A stretch of DNA of 64,000 bases from Chiridota heheva (lineage: Eukaryota > Echinodermata > Holothuroidea > Apodida > Chiridotidae): contig JAIGNY010000327.1 of NCBI GenBank assembly GCA_020152595.1, positions 2,262,501 to 2,326,500 on the forward strand. The letters are read 5' to 3'. Below are positions 22,780-34,579 of this stretch, in pieces. The notes beneath the pieces are model-generated. The model saw only the letters and a program-made list of their open reading frames with translations, made no database searches and was not told where the DNA came from. The translations under genes were made by a program, and so were the position numbers. Every line of letters starts with the position of its first letter. The stretch's first letter is position 1.

Positions 22780-23815
22780 GCAACAAAATTTCAAGTTACA
22801 TAGAAGTTACATAAAACTGCAGGTTTTAGGCATTTCAAATGTAGTAATTAAACATGTTATATTATTGTACACAAAGCCCACTTAGGTTCACATAATAGTA
22901 GAAATATTTCAACTAAAATTTGTATTTTTTGGTTAAATATAAGAATGCTCTTGAGATACATTTAAATTATTAAATTATTAAAGGATTATGTTCCGGTTGT
23001 TCTCATAATGGAAGACAATTTAAGAAACAAGTTGATTAAAAAACATCTTGATATCTTACATTCCAGGAGATATGTTTGAATTTTAATGCTCTGAGAAAAT
23101 AACTTCAAAACGGCTGATAACAGGCTAAACTCAAACATCACATTCTTTGAAGTCTTTGTGTATTCTATTAAAACATATTGTCATTTTTTTAATAAAAAGT
23201 ATTGGGAATACATAAGCAGACAAACACACTTTGCTGCGTAAGATTCATTTCCAATCATTTAATAAGATTAGCAATTAACTTTCAAAACTAATTGTCACTT
23301 GTAAAAATTTAGCAGTGAAACATAATTTGAGAACCTTTGGTACTTTGGAAAGAAAAAAAATAATCACATTAAAGAATTTTAGCTGTATTGCAGTTCATAA
23401 ATCATTTTTGCACATGCTGAAAAATTTGACAAATTTTGATTTTTTCATTATTTTAAAAACTTTCAGTGCTTTTGTGACCATTTAAAGACTATTCTGCTCA
23501 GAATTCAATGCTCACTTATCAGGGTAAAAAATCTCTTTCTGTCAATACACCTTTAAAATAGTAACTGGAGCAGGTTGAGCCATCTTTAAACTTGGCCATA
23601 ATACCCCTGATAAATATACCTTGATTGAAAAGATGTTCAAAGAGTCATCTAAATGACTGAATTTAAAGAACAAAAACTTGAAAAGTTTGTATGTATCAAA
23701 AATGTTAGGATCAAACACTATGGACTTCACAGTAATTTTTCACTGCTACATCTAGCTACATCTTTGTGTTACTACCCATCCTTTCCATTAACATTTCTTG
23801 CTACACCTGAAGTCT
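22780..23815. other. Dispersed-repeat DNA, no gene seen
   Basis: Contains ttaaaggattatgttccgg at about 22,978 and atacacctttaaaa near 23,550, possible ends of one more TTAA-AGG-type element of about 580 bp, though they are not clear inverted repeats. No coding sequence is supported. Confidence 0.4.
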
Positions 23816-23818
23816 TGA

Positions 23819-23985
23819 AATACCATGCAGTTATCATCTCTAACATGGATGGTACATAGGTGTCAATTTGTGTATTTTGATTGGTCAAAATAAAATAGTC
23901 CAATGTACATATGTTATACTGATGGGCCAATCAGTAATCGCTTTGGAATAAAATGCATGATGCCACGTTTTAATCTTGATCAATG
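23819..23985 (+). repeat. Dispersed repeat, inverted partner at 36.1 kb
   Basis: gttatcatctctaaca, tgtattttgattggtc, tacatatg, gggccaat, ggaataaaatg and acgttttaatc occur in this order here and as reverse complement at 36,090-36,252. Confidence 0.6.
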
Positions 23986-24900
23986 ACCTTTCAGATATAG
24001 GTGTAGCCCCCCCTCCCTCTCCCCTACTTTTCCAAAAAATGACAAAAGTGCCCCTATTGAACTTTTAAAAATGAAAAGTGCCCCTCAATTACTGTCAAAG
24101 GTGAGAACTGGTAGAATGTGCACACACTTTATAAAAACAAAAATACCAAAGCGCCCCTTTCGAAATGAAGTTCCCCTAATTACTGACCCAATAGTAAGAA
24201 ACTGGTGACTTCTGTCAGTCCCATTAACAGGAGGAATGTGTTCCTATTGGAGAAGAGCTCCTTTCTTAAAAATAAAGTGCCTCTTTTACTTTGTTGTTTT
24301 GGGCTCACTCATTCTATCTACAGATTGGGATGGGGAACATATGCATATGACTTGGTAAGTGCCCCCACTTTTTGAAAACTTCCTACACCCCTGCTTTCAG
24401 AACACATGTAGCGAGCTGAAAATGTCTCCTTATGGTAAACATGCTACTTTAAGAGCACTTGAATAGCATCTTGTGAATAACTTCTTATACTTGGAAGAAG
24501 GATTGCTTTCTTACCATTTTTGGTAATAATAATGATAAAAGAGGATAATAAGTCCCTTCTACCTAGAATTGTACAAATTACTGTTAAATACACATCATTG
24601 AGTGACCTCTCTCTTGTAAAGGTCCTTGAGCCATCTTATTCAAAGGGAAAGATTTGATATGCTTCAGGAAAGGCGTTTCTTTACGTTTTGGTGTAAGAAA
24701 TGTTATGGATGGCCCATGATGTTACTCTGACATCATGTTTACCTCTGAGGTCACAATAGTAGTAGTCTGTAAAAAACAAGTATTTCCCTAAAAGCTTCAT
24801 GAAATTTTAGAGGCAGGAATTTGTTGATTCATGTTTGAAAAATTCTAGAATAGTTTAACTTTCTATCAAAATGTTTTAAATAACACTGATTTTGGATGTA
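23986..24900. other. No gene seen; irregular agtgcccc repeats
   Basis: 24,000-24,380 has recurrent aaaagtgcccc/aagcgcccc words spaced 30-60 bp apart, a degenerate C-rich repeat. The rest is unassigned. Confidence 0.45.
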
Positions 24901-24906
24901 CTGTTC

Positions 24907-25075
24907 AGAAGAACTCAAACGACCAATCACGTACAACATCTGTTGAGAGAAGATCTCAAACAATCAACCAAGTACAACATCTGTTGAGAGAAGAACTCAA
25001 ACAACCAACCAAGTACATCATCTGTTGAGAGAAGAACTCAAACGACCAACAGAGTACAATATCTGTTAACTGAAG
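24907..25075 (+). repeat. 41-bp minisatellite, about 4 copies
   Basis: Unit agaactcaaacgaccaaycaagtacaacatctgttgaga; four copies with a few substitutions. Confidence 0.9.
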
Positions 25076-25079
25076 AAAT

Positions 25080-27340
25080 TATTGAGAAGTCTAAGCAAAG
25101 TTTTGTTCCGGATAATATTCATTGGAACATTTTTGGCAGCTTGAATTTGAAATAATATTTTGTTCAACTCAACATTTTGCTACTCTGCAATTGATGGGCA
25201 AAAACTTTGAATAATTGTTTTGAAATAATCCATCACCATCTTGTGAGAAGTCAGATTTTTGTAAACTACTGTACGGAAGCAGGACATTAAAAAGCATCAG
25301 AAATTACCATATTTCGAATACTCTGATCATTACTCATCATTCCAAAAACTGAAACTGTTATTTTGATTACTTGCAACTTACAAATCTTTGTGCAGACGTG
25401 AACAAATTTTGTAATCCTGTATTTTGACGACAGAGGAGGATTGTCCACCATCCAAAAAATACATTAGTGTGGAATCTTTCTCACTGATCTCTAGATTTAT
25501 CTAAGTGTGCACACAGGTTTCACAGTTATAATCGTTATTGGATCCAAATCTGTAACTTATCTTAAACTTATAGTTTGTATTGATATTGCTACATAACTTT
25601 CAGACCACATTATTATTGCTAATCTATCAGAAATACTCAAAAAGATTTCCAGTATCCTCATATATTGGTTTAATGTGTTTTATTAAATGCCCGCTTACGG
25701 TTTTATCCTTGTGTTCAAATAATAAATTATTAGTTCCTAGAGGAGGCGGGGTTATTTTATCCGGACTTGCGAAATTGGTGTCTTTGAAATTGAAATTGCA
25801 TTTATCGGTGTGAATGAAAAAAAGCCCCCGCCTTACACACACATTCCTACTCTGGTGACATTGTCATTACCTAGAATAACACACCACATTTACACGGATG
25901 AATAGTAGACAATTTTTTTGCATAAAACAAATTCCATCATTTAGTTATCATTGTGAAGGACTTTATTTGACTTCACCAAGTTCCCAGCTGTTTAATTAAA
26001 ACTGAGCGATTGCATACTCTTATGTACATGACATGAATTTCAAATGCCAACAACCTCACGCAACTCCAGCCACTGAAAATATATTTTTTATTTAATTTTT
26101 ATTGCAAAGGTTTGATGACTGCAATTTAAAAGCTTATTAAGTTTTTATTCAAGGGCATATGCCAAGTTGAGAGTATTAAAAACCTAAGTATTAAAGTAAT
26201 ATTAGTAAATGAATATAAGAAAACCAAGCTTGCATGCTAGAAGTGAAATGATATTGGAAGCATAGGAAGGGGATGGGTTGCAAGTTTGTGCAAAAAAATT
26301 ACCAGAAGTGATTGCATATCATGCTTGGCATTTGTTAGTACCACAACACTATAAGATCTCTCCTCCAGATACTTAAGAACTTTCACCTATAATTCCCATC
26401 ACAATCTCTAAGAAAGAAACAGCTATTTTTGACTCAGCCACCCCCCACTTCCCTGTTAAAAGTTTTGGAAAATAGGGCTCAAATTTCAAAGCAACTTTCC
26501 AAATTCTCCTTGGAAGGTCTGCTCGTAATTGCTGCCACAATATGTTGATCAACACCATATCGTAAATTGCTTATTAAAGCAAAAATTTTGTGAAACAGAA
26601 TTTCATAAACATTTCAAATGAATTAAGATTTGAACTGAATATTTGCAGCATATCTGATTCTTTTATGCTTCCTTTCCTTAGTTCTTAGGTTTTATGAAGT
26701 AAATGAGACCTGCATACTGAAAACCTAAGCAGTTTTCCACAATTAATATTCGTAATATAGATATGATATGGTGATATATGGGGATATCTTTGTCCTTGAT
26801 AATCAATATCTCATTTACCTATATCGTGACTATATATTTAATGTTTACCTATAACGTAAACATTATAAGAAAATCTGTAGTTGTTCGTGGACTTTTAGTT
26901 AAATTAAGTGATACTTTCAGAAGAACTTAATTCACCTTAACGTTATCAATTTTAGATTCAAAGAAATAAGAAACATGGTAAATGCCAATGGTATACATGG
27001 TATACCTCCATTATTTGATTAAAGCAAAGTTTTTTACAACACCTGGCATAGTCCTCTGCAAAGTAAACCTCCCGTCAGGCAGCATACATCCGTTACATTG
27101 ATTTTGTAGTCAATGATCAAACATAATACAGTATACACGTGTGTGTATGACATCATCGAAGATGGAAATATGGGGGTGAATCCAGACTTTGAACTTTTTA
27201 TTAAATTTGTATCTTTGTCAGAAACTTTCAATACTGTCACTTGGAATGGAAGCGATCAATTATTCTGGAAACTCCAGAATAACATTAAATTGTGTATTGG
27301 TTGAGTTTGCTGTCAACATATCCACTGAAAATAAATCATA
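25080..27340. other. No gene seen
   Basis: AT-rich unassigned DNA. Short ORFs here have no domain or codon-like conservation that I can recognise. Confidence 0.4.
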
Positions 27341-27345
27341 TAGGT

Positions 27346-28165
27346 AGTGGCGCAACTAGAGGTCTGGGGCCCGTGGGAAATTTAGCGTTCGGGGCCCCCA
27401 TAACAAATATATCGCAGTGTCATTGCTTGGGGCCCTTCAAATCTCGGTTTTTTGCTCGGGGTCTGTGGGGTTTACCCACCTTTCCCACCATATTGTTGCA
27501 CCTCTGGACAGTGGTGCAACTAGAGGTCTGGGGGTACCCTGGAGAATTTAGTGTTCGAGGCCCCTGGAATAAACATATCGCAGTGTCATTGCTTAGGGCC
27601 CCTCAAATCTCGGTTTTTGCTTGGGGTCTGTGGGGTTTATCCACATCTCCCACCATATTGTTGCACCTCTGGACAGTGGTGCAACTAGAGGTCTGTGGGT
27701 CCCTGGAAAATTTAGTGTTCGGGGCCCCTGTAATAAACATATCGCAGTGTCATTGCTTAGGGCCCCTCAAATCTCGGTTTTTGCTCAGGGTCTGTGGGGT
27801 TTACCCACCTTTCCCACCATATTGTTGCACCTCTGGACAGTGGCGCAACTGGAGGTCTGGGGGGTCCCTGGATAATTTAGTGTTCGGGGCCCCTGTAATA
27901 AACATATCGCAGTGTCATTGCTTAGGGCCCCTCAAATCTCGGTTTTTGCTCGGGGCCTGTGGGGTTTACCCACCTTTCCCACCACATTGTTGCACCTCTG
28001 GACAGTGGCGCAACTAGAGGTCTGGGGGTCCCTGGAGAATTTAGTGTTCGGGGCCCCTGTAATAAACATATCGCAGTGTCATTGCTTAGGGCCCCTCAAA
28101 TCTTGGTTTTTGCTCAGGCCTGTAGGGTTTGCCCACCCTTCCCACCATATTGTTGCGCCTCTACA
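27346..28165 (+). repeat. ~165-bp tandem array, 5 copies
   Basis: gcaactagaggtctg occurs at 27,352, 27,516, 27,681, 27,845 and 28,010 (period 164-165 bp). Each unit contains gtgttcggggcccc, aaacatatcgcagtgtcatt, ggcccctcaaatctcggttt and cccaccatattgttgcacct. The 241-residue ORF at 27,292-28,017 is open mainly because some units are 165 bp; it has no recognised domain. Confidence 0.9.
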
Positions 28166-28666
28166 TATGGTGCCCTTCTTATCATACAGATATTATAGGA
28201 ATGTTCTGTGACTTTTCATTTTAGTTTAAAGACAGATGACTATAAAAGAAACAAATTGGAGGGAAACCATCTGACCATGCTGATAAGTTTTTCTATTTAT
28301 AATGTTACTGCATTTCAAAGATTTCACCAGTGCACAGAGTTGGAAATAATTATAAAATTTCCCACCGTTCTAAATAAAGGTGCAAAAATCTTCTCACGAA
28401 CATTTGTGACAAAAAACATATTAATATAGTTCATAAATCTTTATATGCTCACACTTTACCACACATTCCCTCTTTTGCAATTCAATGCAATATTCATTGC
28501 ACAATTATGTGGGGGGAAGACCTGAATCATTGTGGCCGAAACCATCACTTTTACCACATATACTGTTGCTTACTTAAGAAATCCATGAATGGTTTTTATT
28601 TTTTGGAAAGCAAAATGTCTTCCCGCAAATTTCTGTTTTTATAAGTGCTGGAACCATATATTTTGC

Positions 28667-31524
28667 CAGTCAGTTCCCAGCCTCACATCAATGAGGTGGT
28701 TTGACGTCATCCTCTTTGCACAGGACTCCGCACACTTTCAGAATTTCACAGTTTTTGCAAAATAGATCACTAGAAGAGACAATTTTCTATCACATGGAGT
28801 GTCATCTTACAATCTTGTAGCAGTACAGTTTCTAAGCTAGATGGGAGTTCGCTGATTTTTCTTTCTATTGATACAAAACAAAACATATTTTTTTACTTCC
28901 AATTTTGCGCAATTGTCGTTTGGATTTGTGTACTTAAATATTGGCTTAAATTTTGGGCCAAATTCATGCCAAGCTCATGACCAGCTTCTTTCAAATTAAA
29001 GGAAAATTAATCAATAATTCATTAGACGACACAATAAGCTTTCTGCCAGTACTAAATTTGTATGGGCCCGGTGGTGATTAGTGACAGTGTTTTGAAGTTA
29101 AAAATGACCACCATTACAGAGATTAGCAATAGATTTTACTTGGATTTTTATTGCGATCAAGAGTAACTTAGTGTGGTAGCTAGGATAAGATTTATTTAAC
29201 ACCCATCTCATTTACCCTGACCTAGCCCAGGGCGAAGCTGTCAATGTGTCATTTGATTTCTTTAATCTGTGCAGCAAAGTGAAAGACAAGTGATTTTTTT
29301 ATAATCATTGTTTAGGTTGAAGTGTGAGCAAGGTCTGTTGTGAAAATGAGAATAGTATGTCCATAGTTACAAATCAACCATGGATCTAGGTTCTATATTT
29401 ACAGGATAAAATTAACAATCAGATTATTTTCAATGTCAACCTAAGTGTGTTGCCGTGTTGGTATGCAGTATTTCAAAACTTGTATTGAAATACCACATTA
29501 AACAATAAGGAAATAAGACCAAGACACTAAACTGCAGATTACCTACTAATTCAGGCCTTAGCTTGAGGACTTAAATAAGCAATCTGAGTGGATGTGAAAC
29601 TATTCCTTTTTATGTTTAAGTGTATTCATTTTCTATAATTGAGTGTTTCATTGATCTCTAATTTCTGTTGAAAAAATTATAGTGGCACTACTTATATACA
29701 TATGTACCTTGCATGGGGTTGTTGTGAATCAAAAGTAAGTTGTTGTGAACATTTTTGTTTATTGTCTGTAACAGTTGAAGAATAGTACTGCATCTGTGTA
29801 ATCTGTTTATATTTCATGCGTTAATATATTGTCAGTATCAGAAGTAAATAAAATGTTGTAGAAAAAGTGTTTTCCTCCTCGGAATAGCATTGCCAATTTT
29901 TATTGTTGCAAGTTAATGCCATCGTGCAAGCATGGATATATAGAACACCAGTGAAAGTGAACATGTGGTCCTTTTGTAGTATACCAATATTCTACATACA
30001 GTAGGCCTATTCATACAATGTGCATATGATTATTATCCGCTGTTATGTTTTAGGCTATTTTGTGAATTACATGATTTTCTAAGGCAATTTATATTTTCAG
30101 TGTTTTGGTTTAGAGGTCATTCTCACACTATCAGTTGGTGTTTTTCTAACCATGGTCCATAAATAAAAATTGAATATTTTTGGTTATGTTTGAATCTCCT
30201 TTAGTATAAATTGGCATTTTTCATTAATTGAACCTCTTTGGTGAAATCAACTTCAATGTGATAATGCAATATTGAAAATCACATAAAATTTGTAAGAGTG
30301 CTGAAAGCCCATTTATTTAGTATTTTAGGTGTTGATTTCTTGGCTGGGCATTAAGTGTATCTTTTATTCATGTTATTCTAGTTTCTTATTATTTGTAAAG
30401 CATTTTTGAATAAACGTATACTAAAAATGCTATATAAATTAATTATATATTATATTATTTATCAAATCGCTATCATAGTATATTACCAAAATAATCTCAA
30501 CTTACATTAAAATTTTGTCAGAGGAGGCAAGAGTCGAATCCATAGTTCACTCATGAGATTCACACAAGGCCTACAAAGCAACAATGTGATTTTCAAGTTG
30601 GAAGAAAGTACATGAAATCAGGGATTTGTTTTTTAGGAAAACAAATTCCTGGTGAAATGGTGTTTTAGAAGTATAAGCAAATATAAGCGTATTTAACCCT
30701 ATGAATTATAGCAAAAGAATAGTGAAAATACTACTGCATAGGCTGAATTTGAGAAAATCAGTATTGACAGATTGACACCATAGTACATACACCTAATAAC
30801 ATACACCTAATTATCAAAACCTTGTATACACCGAGTACATATATTCAGTTGCCTCAAGAAGCTCTGTCGTCACTAAATCTCATTCATTTTGTTCTGAATT
30901 TGATATACAATTAAGATTCCCCATGTAATCTGAAATAAATGTTGTTTGTCTTTTGAAAGAAACTATCAAGTTATCGGGGGATTATGAAGGCTAACTTTGT
31001 GGCTATTTCGTGCGAATGCCATTTCATGAGTATATGCAAGATTACCATACCGATGTAAACAACACCATGTGACTGCAAATTGTCCAATCATGATATGGAT
31101 CGTATGATATTAGCGAAATCAACATGGTTCTTCTGGAAATTGGTGCAAAGCTTGTAAGGTCCTGACCAGCTTCCTCTGATTTTCATACTTATTTTCATAG
31201 ATTTAGATAGAAAAGGAATTTTTCTATCACATATGTAAAGATCGTGTAGGCCCAAGACAGCCGTTTTTTCCTGATTTTTAATCGTTTTAAATCCCTCCGA
31301 TTTTTATATTTCTTGTTCGAATTATTTCTTAAAATTTTGTATAGGATTTTCAACCCTTTATTTGCCTAAATTTTGTGTATTGATACCGTTTTCTACCGTA
31401 ACAAAGCTGTAATCACCTTCGAAAAAAATAGCATGTTTTAGCTCATTATATATTCATAAATCCGTGTGGGCGGAATACGCACAGAAGAGAATAAGCACCT
31501 TTTCGCGAGGCTGGGAACTGACTG
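28667..31524. repeat. Inverted-repeat-bounded 2.9-kb segment
   Basis: CAGTCAGTTCCCAGCCTC at 28,667-28,684 is exactly complementary to 31,507-31,524. Weaker inverted similarity continues inward (ctttgcacaggactccgcac against cttctgtgcgtattccgccc). A relative of the right arm lies at 48,785-48,880. It is probably a large non-autonomous DNA element; no protein is encoded. Confidence 0.5.
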
Positions 31525-31734
31525 TTATCCAGGTCTGCCAATTTGTTTCAAAGTGGCCTTAGTGGCAGTATATTGTGTGATGTCATAATTGCAGATCCAA
31601 GATCATTCTTTATGTATTTCTATACAATGAAAATGTATCTTTTAAAGTAAAGTACATGTTATACCCAATCTCAATAATTAAAAAAAAATTGTTTCCAATA
31701 CTTTAGAAACAGGCAATTAATTTAAAGGAGACCA

Positions 31735-32180
31735 GTCTGATAAAATCATTTTCCATATGATAGAGGATACAAATCTAAACCAACAACCACAAACAGCAAG
31801 TCAAAATCTTATTCCTATTTCAAGTTATTTATGTTTGAAGTCGATACATGGTGGCTGCCATTTTGTATAAATCTGTATGGAAATCTTGTACATTAAGACA
31901 TAATTTATGGCATAAGGATTATAATGTATTTCTACATAAATTTGACTGAAGTTTTTATTCCAAAATGATATGACACAAAGTTTTAACAGCATGTTTTGAT
32001 AATTTCAAGCATAACCAAAAATGTCCTTGACACTTACAAAAGAAAAACAATTTTTAATCAGCTAGAAAATCTGAGATAGATTATAAAAGAAATACAGGGT
32101 ATTTCAACATCCTGCTGGATTAAGACATCATTTTCTGCATGTTTTAAAAAAAATGGTAGCTTCCTGGTACTACTTACTAG
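31735..32180 (+). repeat. Dispersed repeat, inverted partner in NOA1 intron 2
   Basis: Words such as ttaacagcatgttttgataattt, aatgtccttgac, gaaaaacaattttt and agatagattataaa appear in reverse complement and the same order at about 52,020-52,500. It begins at ttaaaggagacca (about 31,730). Confidence 0.7.
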
Positions 32181-32214
32181 TAGCATGAGTTTTTAATAAT
32201 TTGTCCCTCTTTCC

Positions 32215-32462
32215 GCATACTGACGAATGTCTTATCTAAGTGAAACGAAAATTGACGCGAAATGCTGAATTATTATTTCCGCGTACTTACGAATGTCTTT
32301 GAAGCTTCATGAAATAAGATCTTGCCTAAAATATCTTTATTGTAAGTACAATTGTAAAAAGATTAGCATTTTCTCTTTCCAATGATATATAAAGCTATAT
32401 AATCCATTTATCAACTTTCATTTCATCAAACTTCAAAATTTTCCGAACATTCGTCAGTATGC
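32215..32462. mobile_element. Small MITE with 16-bp perfect inverted ends
   Basis: GCATACTGACGAATGT at 32,215-32,230 and ACATTCGTCAGTATGC at 32,447-32,462 are exact complements. Related words occur inside (cgtacttacgaatgtc, ~32,283) and just outside (cattcgtcactatg, ~32,508), so the ends may be multiplied. Confidence 0.65.
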
Positions 32463-32887
32463 AGAATTAATCATTACAATTTTGACATTTGTCACTACAC
32501 AAATAACATTCGTCACTATGAAAACTTATAAAACTTAGTCAGCTTTGTTATCTTTAATTCTATCATATGAAATAAGGATTACGTCAGACTATATGTAGCA
32601 ACTTCAATATTGGTTAAAAAAAGTTTCAAAATCTGAGCAGTTCAGTTTTTGAATTTTTTTTAAACTAGCAATTTTGTAGTTTGGGGGTTATGCCTGACAA
32701 AAGTTTAATCAATTCTTGATATATGCTAAATTTGTGTCTGACTAGGCATATAGCTCAAAATCTTTGTGAATCTATTGGGGACGGGAGAATCCCCCCAGCA
32801 CCCCAACCTCCTATGTCCATGATGTCTTCTTTTCAGATTTTGCTAACAATAAACTTTTCTTAAGTCTGATAAAACTTTCAATGTGAT

Positions 32888-33413
32888 TTACAGGATAAAT
32901 TCAGTGGTCAAACAAATTTATCTTATATAAAAGAAACAAATTGGTGAAGAAAGCATTCAAAAATTGTATTCCGTTAAAGAGACATTCAAGTTTAAAGCTC
33001 TGGTCTCATCTGTGTATAAATGATTGGTGTAGTAAGTCTACTATGGAAGGTTTACATCCTTATCCTCACATTCTTTACAATTGCTAATGTATTTAAGAAA
33101 AGTCACCATTTAACTTTTTTACTATTTGAAATATTTTTCCTCAAACTTCAGGTAGTACTTATTTTTACCCTTACTAGATTTTGTTTTACTACTTTCCTGA
33201 CATATCCGATGGTTTGTAAGGCACACAATCGCAGAACAAAATATAATAGAATACACAGACTTTGAAGAGCCGAGCCTGTGATGTCACAACTAGTCTGATT
33301 TCAGTCGTTGCTACACAAATGATACCAAACTTTAAACATAAATATCTCCTTAACGGATGATAAGATTTTTGAATGCTGGATGGACTTACTTGACCCCTGA
33401 AGTATTCCTTTAA
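32888..33413. mobile_element. TTAA-bounded MITE with TTCAGGGGTCAAG ends, best copy
   Basis: The left end (ttacaggataaattcagtgg) and the reverse complement of the right end (ttaaaggaatacttcagggg) are inverted repeats continuing for about 80 bp. TTAA is intact at the right (33,410-33,413) and mutated to TTAC at the left. The 33,020-33,265 ORF is incidental. Confidence 0.78.
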
Positions 33414-33597
33414 GTACAAAGCATTTGGTCATTAACAGCTCATGACAAAGCATTAATTTTTGTCCCTTTTCCTGTAAGTTAATACTAGTTTCGGGGGGTC
33501 TGTTTGTTACTAAACCTCACAAGGATAGACAAACAGGTCTGGGCATATTGATAAGGTATCAGTACTAGGCTATATTTGTTCATTCTGCCAGAGCTAC

Positions 33598-34577
33598 TTA
33601 AAGGATTAATTCAGTGGTCTAACATGTCTATCTTGAATGACAGAAGACTAAAGCGCACATTGAACTGTGAAGAAAACATACTCTGCATATTTTGTTCTGT
33701 TTTAAAGATTTTGAAGTTATTAAAAGGTTGTTTGAAAATTCATGGTACTTAAAAACATTTAACTGCTTGAAAATAAATTCTAAAATTTCCTCAAGTGGAT
33801 AATCATGGTTACTTAACTAGATCTCACTTTAGCACTCTTCTAAAACACATCCAACGGCTATTAGTCAGAACACATTTGCACAAACTTCACTTTTGATGAA
33901 TGTAAAAATGTAAATTCACTGCTAGGCTGATTTCAGTCAATTTCTATACAACCAGATAGAAATTTTAAGATCTATGAAAGAGTATCAAAATCTGAATAGC
34001 TAATTTGTTTTAAATTTTGAAATAGCACTTTTAGTTTATGAGTTATGGCTGATCAAAATTTGAACAGTTTTTTAATTCATGAATGTGGAAGTTTTGGCAT
34101 ATGACTGGGAAGACAAATCAAAACAAAAAAAAAATCTTTTTTTTAAATTTCTTTCCTATATTTTAGTCACTAAAGATGTTTGGAAATTTTGCTAGATTTA
34201 TATTGGGGGCATATCAAAGACTAAAACTTTTGGTCAGAATTTGCTGCACCACTTCAAAAGAATTAAAACAGAATGAATTTACAAAAGAAACAAAATCTAG
34301 GTCACCCTGTAAAACACCACAAAATTTGCATAAAATATACAAATTGATGTCCGAGATTTAAAAGCACTGTAAAATGGTCTATGTTTAACCATTGAAAATG
34401 TTTGCTGCTATGATAGATTTTAAGCATTAAAGTTGCCTGAACATGTCTATATACCTTTACTATTGAATATCTCGTTAATGGAATAAGGTTTTTTGAATGC
34501 CTTCTTGATCAATTTCTTTCTTTTATTGTCCTCTTTCATACAAGATGAACATGCTCAACCACTGATCTTACCTTTTC
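33598..34577. mobile_element. ~980-bp MITE of the same family, ~100-bp inverted ends
   Basis: Left ttaaaggattaattcagtgg; the reverse complement of the right end reads aaaggtaagatcagtggttg, continuing through gcatgttcatcttgtatgaa and ccattaacgagatattca. TTAA is intact at the left only. No coding capacity. Confidence 0.7.
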
Positions 34578-34579
34578 AC

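Larger units (their letters stand above)
28430..33015. other. 4.6-kb stretch with no ORF of note
   Basis: No reading frame above about 60 codons on either strand. It holds an inverted-repeat-bounded 2.9-kb segment (28,667-31,524), a dispersed repeat (31,735-32,180) and a small MITE (32,215-32,462), described separately. AATAAA words near 29,850 and 30,165 could be polyadenylation signals but have no supporting gene. Confidence 0.5.

Noticed and set aside
29830-30180. 3' end of an unseen gene (AATAAA words)
   Set aside because: No coding exon is recognisable within several kilobases; AATAAA is frequent by chance in such AT-rich DNA.
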